A stretch of 62,195 nucleotides of DNA from an uncultured Eubacteriales bacterium (GCA_900315015.1 OMXJ01000016.1:1-62195); one strand, 5' to 3'; shown: positions 16,441 through 23,860, counted from the stretch's first letter. Made by a program: numbers and translations. The notes: a model not told the origin generated them from the letters alone.

Positions 16441-17019
16441 ATGAACGCAATCGCTGAAAATAAGAAGTTTATCACAACCGCTGAACTAAAAGATATGGGC
16501 TATTCATATTACAAGATTGGCAAGCTTGAAGAGCAGGGCATACTGTCACGGGTAAATCGAGGCACTTATGAGAACCTAACCTATAAGGGCGATGAAAACG
16601 ACTTCTTCAGCGCAGAAGCTTTTGTACCGAATGGTGTTATATGCCTGATGAGTGCAGCACGGTATTACGAACTTACCAATTTTCTGCCTGATGCCGTGGA
16701 TGTTGCTATTGAAAGGAAGAAAAAGGTTAATACACTGCCAGAATGGCCGGAGATCAGGATTTTTTATTATGATGCATCCCGGATGGATCTCGGAGTAACT
16801 AAAGTTAGGGATGGCGATAACTGCTTCCACATCTTCGATATCGAGAAAACCGTGGTCGATATCATTTACTACAGGAACAAGATCGGGATTGAGGAAACAT
16901 CTGAGGTGCTTAGGAATTATCTGAAGCGCAGGGACAGGCAGATTGACAGACTTTATGCCTATTCCAAACGCCTGCGCTGTGAGAAAATCGTAAGAACGTA
17001 TCTGGAGGTACTTGTGTAA
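16441..17019 (+). CDS. abiEi: AbiEi-family antitoxin / transcriptional repressor
   Basis: 192 residues. The N-terminal winged helix (KKFITTAELKDMGYSYYKIG, then GILSRVNRGTY) is the AbiEi DNA-binding domain; the rest contains the family pattern with DIEKTVVDIIYYRNKIG. AbiEi proteins repress their own promoter and counteract the AbiEii toxin in a type IV toxin-antitoxin system that can abort phage infection. ATG 16441 follows GGCGGAGGTGAT closely; GTG 16432 is less likely. Its stop (17017-17019) overlaps the toxin start by one base, showing translational coupling. It is inside the guaA island. Confidence 0.9.
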   Translation: MNAIAENKKFITTAELKDMGYSYYKIGKLEEQGILSRVNRGTYENLTYKGDENDFFSAEAFVPNGVICLMSAARYYELTNFLPDAVDVAIERKKKVNTLPEWPEIRIFYYDASRMDLGVTKVRDGDNCFHIFDIEKTVVDIIYYRNKIGIEETSEVLRNYLKRRDRQIDRLYAYSKRLRCEKIVRTYLEVLV

Positions 17020-17900
17020 TGAATGCTGATTCAGTAAAAGCGAGGCTTAAGAACTTCGCAGTAAAAAACGGCTGCACTTTTCAGGAAGCTCTTACATATT
17101 ATGGGCTGGAAAGGACAATCTACCGAATTTCCGTGTCCAAATATGCGGAACAATTTGTTTTGAAGGGCGGAATCTTCTTGTATGCGGTATTTGATCGCAG
17201 GTATGAACGGGCAACTACAGATGTGGATTTGCTTGCAAGGCGTATATCCAATAGCGGGGAGGAAATGAAGAACGTATTCCGGGAAATTCTTTCTCTTGAT
17301 ATTGATGATGCACTTGTATTTGAAACGGACTCCATAACTGTGGAGGACATAACAGAGTTTAAGGAATATCACGGTCTTCACATCTCAGCTGTTGGATATC
17401 TTGATCGGACAAAGATTCCGATCGGCATAGATATCGGATTTGGGGATGTAATCTATCCTGATGCAGTGAAAATGGGCTTCCCTGTCATACTTGATATGGA
17501 TCCGCCGAGAGTAAACGCCTACTCTCTGGAATCATCCATCGCGGAGAAACTGGAAGCCATCATACATAACGGTTATCTGAACAGCAGATATAAGGATTTT
17601 TATGACATCTATGTTCTATCCCAAAAGTACGAATTCTCTTATGAAGAGCTTCGGAATGCTGTCGTAGAGACCTTTGAGAATAGAAAGACTCAGATGACAA
17701 TGGATTCTGCTGCATTCGGGGCTGATTTCCTGAATGATCCAATGCATCAGAAAAGATGGTACTCATTCCTGAAAAAGAAAAAGGCACTTATACAGGTATC
17801 CATGACAGATATGATGGACAGAGTAAAAGTATTTGTTCGTCCGGTGATTGAAGGAACAGCGAAAGTAAAATGGAATCCTGAAAATGGAATCTGGGAATAA
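17019..17900 (+). CDS. abiEii: AbiEii/AbiGii-family nucleotidyltransferase toxin
   Basis: 293 residues of the MNT-like fold. The core motif is visible as FVLKGGIFLY followed by RATTDVDLL, the GG...TDxD arrangement of AbiEii; a later KDFYDIYVL supplies the conserved K-D region. The family adds nucleotides to cellular targets (tRNA acceptor ends for related MenT toxins; GTP binding reported for AbiEii), stopping growth. Toxin and antitoxin are paired at TAATG. Length and catalytic residues are intact, so it is probably functional. Phage defence is the inferred role in this location. Confidence 0.92.
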   Translation: MNADSVKARLKNFAVKNGCTFQEALTYYGLERTIYRISVSKYAEQFVLKGGIFLYAVFDRRYERATTDVDLLARRISNSGEEMKNVFREILSLDIDDALVFETDSITVEDITEFKEYHGLHISAVGYLDRTKIPIGIDIGFGDVIYPDAVKMGFPVILDMDPPRVNAYSLESSIAEKLEAIIHNGYLNSRYKDFYDIYVLSQKYEFSYEELRNAVVETFENRKTQMTMDSAAFGADFLNDPMHQKRWYSFLKKKKALIQVSMTDMMDRVKVFVRPVIEGTAKVKWNPENGIWE

Positions 17901-18088
17901 CGTATTTTGAGACTTGGAGTTGAATACAAGCGTGTTCGGTTCTGTCCGCCCAGTGTTTATACCATTGTGGAAGTGAAGTCCGGGAATGGATCTTCAGCTG
18001 GATGGGGAAGACTGAAATCTGGAATAGGTTGGCTGAGTCTTGATTTTGTGAAGAGAGTTTTACTGAATAACGAATCGTTATTGAGCCT
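17901..18088 (+). pseudogene. C-terminal SH3-type tail of a phage endolysin
   Basis: The frame running through 17907 reads [20 protein letters not shown] and [11 protein letters not shown], the pattern of the C-terminal SH3b cell-wall-binding repeat of amidase-type endolysins in Clostridia. The catalytic part is absent and no start signal is present. By chance the frame continues without a stop into the guaA-derived repeat, giving an apparent chimera 17907-18179 that should not be annotated as a gene. Confidence 0.6.
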
Positions 18089-18179
18089 AAGTGTAAGAAT
18101 CGTAAATGAAGTTCCTCATATTAATAGAATCTGCTATGACATAACCAGTAAGCCACCAGCAACAGTTGAGTGGGAATAA
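18089..18179 (+). repeat. Right copy of the 91-bp guaA direct repeat (putative attR)
   Basis: Copy of the last 91 bp of guaA including its stop codon, with one mismatch. Left and right flanks of the two copies are unrelated, which fixes the repeat borders at 16014-16104 and 18089-18179. Confidence 0.9.
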
Positions 18180-18346
18180 TACATTCGTGTTATCTCGTAC
18201 GCGTGGTACATATCCTTAAGGGTTATTATCAGATGCTCACCAAGATTGAGCCAGAAGCAATAATTTGCTTGGGCGATCCGTTTGATGAAATGGATGGTAA
18301 TATTATACCTGTGGACTATCTTGAATCAAGAAAGGTGGTTCGATAA
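18170..18346 (+). pseudogene. DUF4417-like C-terminal fragment
   Basis: An open frame without a start runs into TAA 18344-18346. From about 18191 it reads LVRVVHILKGYYQMLTK, then PEAIICLGDPFDEMDGNIIP and DYLESRKVVR. This resembles the end of DUF4417 proteins carried by phages and conjugative elements of Firmicutes. It is cut at the border of the right guaA repeat, so a second element, or the other side of the same one, was truncated there. Confidence 0.6.
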
Positions 18347-18348
18347 TT

Positions 18349-18768
18349 ATGGGAGGAAGAGGAACATTTGCAGCTGGTAATCCAGTGCCTTACACATACG
18401 AAGTAGATACAAACTTTTCGTCTGATGGTAAGTATAAAGGAGTAAAGGTTTTAAAAGGAATGGAAGGAACTGGAAAACATGGATTGCCAGAATCTTCACA
18501 TTCAAGTACCGCTTACTTAAAGATGAACCCAGACGGAACATTTAATATGATGCGTGTATATGATAGTAATCATAATTTGAGACTGGAAATTGCATATCAT
18601 GTTGAGGCCCAGCTTGGAACAGGAAAAGTGTTACATTATCATACATATGGTACTTCATTTAGCCAATTGTCGAAAGGGAAACCTGATAGGACAGCTGGAG
18701 TGGTGCTACATAAAAATTCCGGAATCTATAAGAAGTACAAAAAATTTTTCAAGGGGGTATCTCTATGA
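18349..18768 (+). CDS. Phage/mobile-element protein with MGGRG N-terminus
   Basis: 139 residues starting MGGRGTFAAGNP. Proteins with MGGRG starts are often found next to DUF4417 genes in phages and integrative elements, as here. The C-terminal half (VLHYHTYGTSFSQLSKGKP) has several His and Lys residues and could be a small enzymatic or toxin domain, but no known fold was recognised. ATG 18349 lies three bases after the DUF4417 stop; AAAGGTGG is 11 bases upstream. The next gene overlaps by 4 bp. Confidence 0.6.
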   Translation: MGGRGTFAAGNPVPYTYEVDTNFSSDGKYKGVKVLKGMEGTGKHGLPESSHSSTAYLKMNPDGTFNMMRVYDSNHNLRLEIAYHVEAQLGTGKVLHYHTYGTSFSQLSKGKPDRTAGVVLHKNSGIYKKYKKFFKGVSL

Positions 18769-19043
18769 TTAATGGTGATATTAATGAGTTTACCGATAAA
18801 CTGTGGAGCGGTGAAGAACTGATATATGTGTATAATGGGAAAAAGTATTTTTCTCAAGGTTACCTAAGGGAAGATAAAGTGTATGTTTTTGAATTACAGC
18901 TTTGGGAACCAGAGGTAAAAACGCTTTGGCAGATATCTGGTAAGGACAATCAAGAGAGTTATGAAATCTTTTTAAAACAACCTTTGTTTGATGGAAAAAC
19001 CTTCTGGGAAATCGAGAAGGATACAGAATGGGTTGATGATTAA
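18765..19043 (+). CDS. Small acidic hypothetical protein, possible partner of the MGGRG protein
   Basis: 92 residues, rich in Glu, Asp and Trp, with no recognised domain. Its ATG overlaps the TGA of the previous gene (ATGA), so the two are translationally coupled. A small acidic partner directly behind a basic protein with a possible toxin-like end resembles toxin-immunity pairs; this is inference from layout only. Confidence 0.6.
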   Translation: MINGDINEFTDKLWSGEELIYVYNGKKYFSQGYLREDKVYVFELQLWEPEVKTLWQISGKDNQESYEIFLKQPLFDGKTFWEIEKDTEWVDD

Positions 19044-19112
19044 AAAATATCCCATCTAATGCTACCAACATTAGGTGGGATATCTGAGGATACGAATACC
19101 CTCCAAACAAGT
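19044..19112 (-). ncRNA. Predicted small RNA with UUCG hairpin and intrinsic terminator
   Basis: A perfect minus-strand promoter (19119-19147) would start RNA near 19112. About 9 nt later a 7-bp stem GAGGGTA/TATCCTC is capped by TTCG (19086-19103). A second hairpin (19047-19083, 8 plus 6 bp with a mismatch) is followed by six T, a strong terminator. The resulting RNA of about 69 nt has no start codon with a coding frame of note. It converges on the preceding small gene, whose stop codon sits at the RNA's 3' end. Confidence 0.65.
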
Positions 19113-19118
19113 ATCTTC

Positions 19119-19147
19119 ATTATACTATAACATAGCGCGGCTGTCAA
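19119..19147 (-). promoter_or_regulatory. Perfect consensus promoter on the minus strand
   Basis: Minus strand TTGACA (19142-19147), 17-bp spacer, TATAAT (19119-19124). It points at the two-hairpin region, not at any open frame. Confidence 0.88.
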
Positions 19148-19330
19148 TGACTATTTATGATTCGTCTGGGTACAATTTGGGTACAGCAGATAATGAATGA
19201 TACGGACAGAATGAAAAGCGCATCAAAAGATGCGCAGAGAATGTACCAATTATATACCATATCACGGTATGTAAAATAAGGGTAAATGAATTCGAATAGA
19301 CCTGAAGTGGTTTAGAGGTTGGTATAACAA
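19148..19330. other. Intergenic remnant region with TGGGTACA repeats and a small palindrome
   Basis: Two copies of TGGGTACA stand 11 bp apart (about 19168-19186). The palindrome GCGCATC-AAAA-GATGCGC follows (19219-19236). Short frames on the minus strand end in a TQIVPRR- or PNCTQ-like string reminiscent of some integrase C-termini, but too short to call. No intact gene. Confidence 0.4.
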
Positions 19331-19341
19331 ATCAAGTATTT

Positions 19342-19386
19342 TCAAGGCTTGAAATCATGTTAAGAAAACATGATTTCAGACCTTTT
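19342..19386 (+). terminator. Strong hairpin with T-run
   Basis: TGAAATCATGTT and AACATGATTTCA pair around AAGA, extended by AAGG/CCTT, and are followed by six T. It may end transcription from the island or belong to an unseen short transcript. Confidence 0.8.
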
Positions 19387-19579
19387 TTGTGTCGTGATAC
19401 CTTTTTGATACTATATTGTACTACCTAAAAATGCATCTTGCTGCAAAAAATGGTAATAAGCGATTGATTCAATATTCTTCAGGAGATCTTATTAAAGTTA
19501 CGGTAAAAAAATGCCTTTAAGTTTATGATTGATTTCTTGTTTATAATACTATACAGTAATATCAAATCACGATTTAGTA

Positions 19580-19762
19580 AATCACGATTAGATATTATCA
19601 GAGAAATGCAGAAAGTCAATAAACTGCCGTTCAGATATTTATTATTATTATTTCTTCTCGGAATCGAGATTTGATGATAATTTGGTCAAAGAGGCTGTAA
19701 ACAAAAAGAACATTAAGTTGATGGATATTAAGGAGATAGTGCAACCTAGTTTTAACTGTTAA
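19580..19762 (+). pseudogene. Frameshifted remnant resembling the C-terminus of a DUF234-type ATPase
   Basis: One frame reads IIREMQKVNKLPFRY and another continues YYYFFSESRFDDN, then KKNIKLMDIKEIV, ending at TAA 19760-19762. The join at a TTA/TAT-rich run looks like a frameshift. The FSxSxFDD...LMDI pattern recalls the nuclease-like C-terminus of DUF234-type ATPases. No upstream part is present. Confidence 0.4.
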
Positions 19763-19996
19763 CTGTATGTTTTCCACAATTAAGGAAGTGAATCAATTAT
19801 GGAAAATATAATCCCATCTTCGTTTTTTATTTCGCGACGATACGTGCTATTATTTCTAAATCTAGTTAAGAGAAAAAAAGTGTCAAAGACCCGAAAAAGA
19901 GGTGGCATCTCAGAGTGAGCAGAAATAGAAAATAAAGAACTTGCAAATAAGTTATCTTCATCAATTAAACACTTATTTAAAAGTTAAAAAAAACGC
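19763..19996. other. AT-rich intergenic region, nothing recognised
   Basis: About 230 bp before the zinc/cadmium pump promoter. I see only short stop-rich frames and no hairpin or repeat of note. Confidence 0.5.
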
Positions 19997-20025
19997 TTGA
20001 CAAAAGCTCTGCAAAATGATATATT
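19997..20025 (+). promoter_or_regulatory. Promoter of the Zn/Cd efflux operon
   Basis: TTGACA (19997-20002), 17-bp spacer, TATATT (20020-20025). Confidence 0.88.
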
Positions 20026-20030
20026 AAAGC

Positions 20031-20058
20031 CAACAATTAAAATATTGTTTAATTGTTG
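20031..20058 (+). promoter_or_regulatory. 28-bp palindrome at the transcription start, probable metal-repressor operator
   Basis: CAACAATTAAA and TTTAATTGTTG are perfect 11-bp arms around six bases, directly downstream of the -10 box. Position and AT-rich dyad suit an ArsR/SmtB-type or similar metal-responsive repressor. No such regulator gene is in the window. Confidence 0.7.
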
Positions 20059-20107
20059 AACTAAAAATACAAATATCAAATTTGATTAATAATAAGGAGA
20101 GACGAAA

Positions 20108-20326
20108 ATGAAAAAGACTTACAAGATCGACGTAGATTGTGCAAACTGCGCAGCAAAGATGGAAGATGCAGCAAGAAAGACAGAAGGAGTTAAAGACGTT
20201 ACCGTAAACTTCATGATGCTTAAAATGAAGGTAGAGTTCGAAGACGGAGCAGATGTAGATTCAGTCATGAAGAATGTCAGAGAAAACTGCAAAAAGGTAG
20301 AGGATGATTGTGAGATTTTCCTGTAA
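20108..20326 (+). CDS. Stand-alone HMA metal-binding protein
   Basis: 72 residues forming one heavy-metal-associated domain with DCANC (Cys11/Cys14; Asp10 just before). Asp next to the CxxC is typical of HMA domains of zinc/cadmium pumps rather than copper ones. It precedes a P-type ATPase that lacks its own N-terminal HMA, so it is probably that pump's detached metal-binding domain, acting as chaperone or sensor. AAGGAGAG precedes the ATG; both genes share one promoter. Confidence 0.88.
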   Translation: MKKTYKIDVDCANCAAKMEDAARKTEGVKDVTVNFMMLKMKVEFEDGADVDSVMKNVRENCKKVEDDCEIFL

Positions 20327-20345
20327 TAAATAAAAAAACAATAAG

Positions 20346-20372
20346 GAGTCCTAATTTGTCCGCTGCAGATTA
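20346..20372 (+). other. Intercistronic hairpin
   Basis: AGTCCTAAT and ATTAGGACT form a perfect 9-bp stem between the HMA gene and the ATPase gene. No T-run follows, so it probably sets mRNA processing or stability, or attenuates the pump, rather than ending transcription. Confidence 0.6.
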
Positions 20373-20405
20373 GGACTTTAAAAAAGTAAAAGAAAGCGTG
20401 GAAAT

Positions 20406-22307
20406 ATGAACAGCAAGCAGAAGAAAAACCTGATAAGGATAATAATATCAGCTGTTTTGATGATAATCCTGAAATTCATGCCAGTAACGGGAATACTAAG
20501 GTTTGCATTATATTTACTGCCATATCTTATAATAGGCTATGACATTTTAATAAAGGCAGGAAAGGGCATCATAAATAAACAGCCTTTTGATGAATGTCTC
20601 TTAATGGCAATAGCAACCATAGGAGCAATAGTCCTTGGCCTTATAGATAACGGCGATTACACAGAAGCCATAGCAGTAATGCTCTTTTATCAGATAGGAG
20701 AATGGTTCCAGAGCTATGCAGTAGGAAAGAGCCGTAAAAACATAACAGAACTTATGGACATCTGCCCGGATTATGCAAATGTAAAGGCAGAGAACGGTCA
20801 GCTCGAGCAGGTAGACCCGGATGATGTGGAAATAGGAACAATCATAGTAGTGCAGCCAGGTGAAAAGGTTCCGATAGACGGAATAGTCAGAAAAGGAAGA
20901 TCATCATTAAATACAGCAGCCCTTACAGGAGAATCAGTGCCAAGAGACATAAAAGAGGGCGAGGAAGTAATAAGCGGCTGCATAAACTTAAATGGACTAT
21001 TAGAAATCGAAACGACAAAGGAATTTGGCGATTCGACAGTATCGAAGGTATTAGAGCTTATTTCAGATGCAAGTTCAAGAAAATCAAAATCAGAAAATTT
21101 CATTACTAAATTTGCAAGAGTATATACACCAACAGTAGTATATTCAGCACTAGCACTTGCATTTTTGCCGCCGATAATAAGTCTCATAATGGGCATAGAT
21201 CCGGCCCCTACAAAGTGGATATATAGAGCACTTACCTTCTTAGTAATCAGCTGTCCATGTGCACTTGTAGTAAGCATACCGCTCAGCTTCTTTGCAGGAA
21301 TAGGCGGAGCTAGCAAGCAAGGAATATTGGTAAAGGGATCAAATTATCTTGAAATATTAGCAAATACCAAGACAGTAGTCTTTGATAAAACAGGAACTCT
21401 CACAAAGGGAGTATTCGATGTAACAGCAATCCATCCGCATGACTTTGATGAGCATGAGCTCCTTCATCTAGCAGCGCATGTAGAACGTTATTCAAAGCAT
21501 CCAATAGCAGAATCCTTAAAGAGAGCCTACGAGCATGAAGCAGATGAATGCAGTGTAGAGAGCATAGAAGAGATTGCAGGAAGAGGAGTAAGAGCAGTAG
21601 TAAATGGAAGAGTAGTATGCGTAGGAAATGCGAAGATGATGGAAGAAGCAGGAGCTACTGAAGGCTTTAAGGAGTGCTCACTTACAGGCACCATCATTCA
21701 TGTAGCAGTAGACGGAAAATATGCAGGTCATATAGTAATCTCGGATGTAGTAAAACCTCATTCTAAGCAGGCCATACATGAACTGAAAAAGCAAGGAGTA
21801 AGCGAGACAATCATGCTTACAGGCGACCTTAAAAAGGTTGCTGATAAGGTGTCAGAGGAATTGAAGCTAGACAAGGTATATAGCGACCTTCTTCCACAGG
21901 ATAAGGTAGAAAAGGTAGAAGAGCTTCTATCAGAAAAGAAAAACAAAGACGATGTACTTGCCTTTGTAGGCGATGGAATAAATGATGCCCCTGTATTATC
22001 AAGAGCAGATATAGGAATAGCCATGGGAGCCATGGGCTCTGATGCAGCAATAGAAGCGGCGGATGTAGTATTAATGGATGATGACCCGTTAAAGATAGCA
22101 ACCGCCATAGCAGTATCAAGAAAGTGCCTTAGAATAGTAAAGCAGAATATCTACTTTGCAATAGGCGTAAAGCTCATCTGTCTCTTGCTCGGAGCTTTAG
22201 GAATAGCCAATATGTGGATTGCAATATTTGCAGACGTAGGCGTAATGATAATATGTGTATTAAACGCAATCAGATGCCTTATGCCGGTTTTACATACACA
22301 TACTTAA
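20406..22307 (+). CDS. Zinc/cadmium/lead-exporting P1B-type ATPase
   Basis: 633 residues. No N-terminal HMA domain; the protein begins with membrane segments. It has the actuator TGES, the ion-site SCPCALVVSIPLSFFAGIG (the CPC followed by ALVVSxP is typical of Zn/Cd pumps of the ZntA/CadA group), DKTGT, an HP motif for nucleotide binding (KHPIAES), and GDGINDAPVLSRADIGIAMG. The C-terminus ends after the last two membrane helices. It exports divalent soft metals with ATP. It is 79 bp behind the HMA gene. Metal assignment is inferred from the CPC context. Confidence 0.93.
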   Translation: MNSKQKKNLIRIIISAVLMIILKFMPVTGILRFALYLLPYLIIGYDILIKAGKGIINKQPFDECLLMAIATIGAIVLGLIDNGDYTEAIAVMLFYQIGEWFQSYAVGKSRKNITELMDICPDYANVKAENGQLEQVDPDDVEIGTIIVVQPGEKVPIDGIVRKGRSSLNTAALTGESVPRDIKEGEEVISGCINLNGLLEIETTKEFGDSTVSKVLELISDASSRKSKSENFITKFARVYTPTVVYSALALAFLPPIISLIMGIDPAPTKWIYRALTFLVISCPCALVVSIPLSFFAGIGGASKQGILVKGSNYLEILANTKTVVFDKTGTLTKGVFDVTAIHPHDFDEHELLHLAAHVERYSKHPIAESLKRAYEHEADECSVESIEEIAGRGVRAVVNGRVVCVGNAKMMEEAGATEGFKECSLTGTIIHVAVDGKYAGHIVISDVVKPHSKQAIHELKKQGVSETIMLTGDLKKVADKVSEELKLDKVYSDLLPQDKVEKVEELLSEKKNKDDVLAFVGDGINDAPVLSRADIGIAMGAMGSDAAIEAADVVLMDDDPLKIATAIAVSRKCLRIVKQNIYFAIGVKLICLLLGALGIANMWIAIFADVGVMIICVLNAIRCLMPVLHTHT

Positions 22308-22356
22308 TGGTAATCAGCTTGAAAATAACTTAGCCCAAATCGGTTTTGGAAAAAAC

Positions 22357-22395
22357 GAGTGCAGCAGCTTGAAACTGTTGCACTCTTCTTTTTTT
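22357..22395 (+). terminator. Terminator of the Zn/Cd efflux operon
   Basis: GAGTGCAGCAG pairs with CTGTTGCACTC around CTTGAAA, followed by TTCTTTTTTT. Confidence 0.92.
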
Positions 22396-22483
22396 AAGCT
22401 ATTTTGTATGAAATGGCTTACACAAATTGTTTGTAAAATAAATCTTCAAAAAAACATAAAAGTAAGCGTTAAAAAATTGCAAT

Positions 22484-22515
22484 AAAAAAGGCACCTTAAA
22501 TGGTGCCTTTTTAAA
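22484..22515. terminator. Bidirectional terminator at the 3' end of the DAHP synthase gene
   Basis: AAAAAAGGCACC(TT) and GGTGCCTTTTT form a stem around TTAAAT with T-tracts on both strands. Confidence 0.9.
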
Positions 22516-23553
22516 TTAAAGCTTTTCAGCAAGATCAAGAATGAGTGCTTCAGACTTTTCCCAGCCAAGACATGGATCAGTAATAGACTTACCGTAAACG
22601 CCTTCGCCGATCTTCTGACAGCCATCAACAAGATAGCTCTCAATCATAAGACCCTTAACAAGCTTTCTGATATCATTAGAAACATGCATGCTGTGAACTA
22701 CATCGTTAGCAATACGGATCTGCTCCATGAACTGCTTGCCTGAGTTAGCATGGTTAGTATCAACAATAACTGCAGGATTAACAAGATGAGGCATGTTATC
22801 ATACTGCTTAAGAAGATTGTTGAGATCTTCGTAATGGTAATTAGCATGGCTTCTGCCAAAGCTATCAACATAGCCGCGGAGAATGGCATGAGTAAGAGGG
22901 TTACCAGGAGTCTTTACTTCCCAGCCTCTGTAAATGAATTTCTGAGAATTCTGAGCTGCATAAATAGAATTCATCATAACGGCGATATCACCACTAGTTG
23001 GATTCTTCATACCAACAGGAATACCAAGACCGCTGCTTACGATTCTATGCTGCTGATCTTCAACAGAACGAGCACCGATTGCAACGTAAGCTAAAAGATC
23101 AGAAAGGTAACGGTGGTTTTCAGGGTAGAGCATTTCCTCAGCGCATGTAAAACCGGTTTCCTTAATGACTCTAGTGTGCATTTCGCGGATTGCAATAATA
23201 CCAGCGAGCATATCCTCTTCGCCCTCTGGGTTAGGCTGATGGAGCATGCCCTTGTAGCCTGTTCCGTTTGTACGAGGCTTATTTGTATAAACTCTAGGAA
23301 TAATGAAAATCTTATCCTTTACTTTTTCCTGAACATCGCGGAGCTTTGTCATGTATTCAAGAACAGCATCCTCTCTGTCTGCTGAACAAGGTCCTATAAT
23401 AAGAAGGAATCTGTCGTCTTTTCCCTCAAAAATGTTCTTTATTTCAACGTCTCTATCTTCCTTTATCTTCTTGAGCTTATCATCAATAGGATACTGTTCC
23501 TTAAGCTCCTTTGGAATAGGTAGCTTTCTGATGAATTCCATTTGCATTTCCAT
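22516..23553 (-). CDS. aroF: 3-deoxy-7-phosphoheptulonate (DAHP) synthase, AroG/AroF type
   Basis: 345 residues of type I-alpha DAHP synthase. It condenses phosphoenolpyruvate and erythrose 4-phosphate, the first step to aromatic amino acids. Signature blocks are LLIIGPCSADRED near residue 50, PRVYTNKPRTNGTGYKGM, GARSVEDQQHR and MKNPTSGD. The N-terminal segment matches the feedback-regulated E. coli-like branch, but which amino acid inhibits it cannot be told. AAAGGAG precedes the ATG. A consensus-like promoter with a perfect palindrome in the leader suggests transcriptional control. The gene stands alone. Confidence 0.95.
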   Translation of the reverse strand: MEMQMEFIRKLPIPKELKEQYPIDDKLKKIKEDRDVEIKNIFEGKDDRFLLIIGPCSADREDAVLEYMTKLRDVQEKVKDKIFIIPRVYTNKPRTNGTGYKGMLHQPNPEGEEDMLAGIIAIREMHTRVIKETGFTCAEEMLYPENHRYLSDLLAYVAIGARSVEDQQHRIVSSGLGIPVGMKNPTSGDIAVMMNSIYAAQNSQKFIYRGWEVKTPGNPLTHAILRGYVDSFGRSHANYHYEDLNNLLKQYDNMPHLVNPAVIVDTNHANSGKQFMEQIRIANDVVHSMHVSNDIRKLVKGLMIESYLVDGCQKIGEGVYGKSITDPCLGWEKSEALILDLAEKL

Positions 23554-23584
23554 AATAAAATCTCCTTTTCTTTTTCAAAAACAC

Positions 23585-23596
23585 TTTAACGCGTTA
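23585..23596 (-). promoter_or_regulatory. Perfect 12-bp palindrome in the DAHP synthase leader
   Basis: TTAACGCGTTAA lies between promoter and start codon, where a repressor could block transcription. No known regulator was matched. Confidence 0.4.
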
Positions 23597-23631
23597 ATGA
23601 TTTAATGCACTAAAGCAATAAACTGATAGCG

Positions 23632-23660
23632 ATTATAGCATACAAAATTTAAAATGTAAA
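23632..23660 (-). promoter_or_regulatory. Promoter of the DAHP synthase gene
   Basis: Minus strand TTTACA (23655-23660), 17-bp spacer, TATAAT (23632-23637). Confidence 0.8.
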
Positions 23661-23860
23661 GCACTTTTTTGAAAAAATCCAATTTTTTTTGAAAACTGTA
23701 TTTATTTGGAAGTTAAATCTAAAAAGAACCAATTTACATCTCTTATTTTATACGATGTTTATCAATATACTTTGATTGTAATCAATGAAAAAAGATGAGA
23801 TAATACATATATTGGTAATTGACAAAACTACAAGTATTTGTGGTATTAAGTAAGATGTTA

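Larger units (their letters stand above)
16105..18088. mobile_element. Integrated island remnant at guaA with AbiE cargo, no recombinase
   Basis: The DNA between the two guaA repeats is 1,984 bp. In order it holds a terminator, a fragment resembling a phage tail-assembly protein, the abiEi-abiEii operon, and the C-terminal end of a phage-type endolysin. No integrase, excisionase or other mobility gene is present, so the element is probably a decayed prophage or island that kept only its defence cargo, or a cis-mobilisable element using a recombinase encoded elsewhere. Arginine codons such as CGG and CGA are more common here than in neighbouring genes, consistent with foreign origin. Confidence 0.82.

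Noticed and set aside
19148-19260. Integrase gene on the minus strand near the TGGGTACA repeats
   Set aside because: Only a few codons resemble an integrase C-terminus; stops interrupt all frames upstream, so no recombinase gene can be claimed.
19432-19518. Short frame starting MHLAAKNGNKRLI as an ankyrin-repeat protein
   Set aside because: Only about 28 codons, no ribosome binding site, and the resemblance is to a few residues of one repeat.
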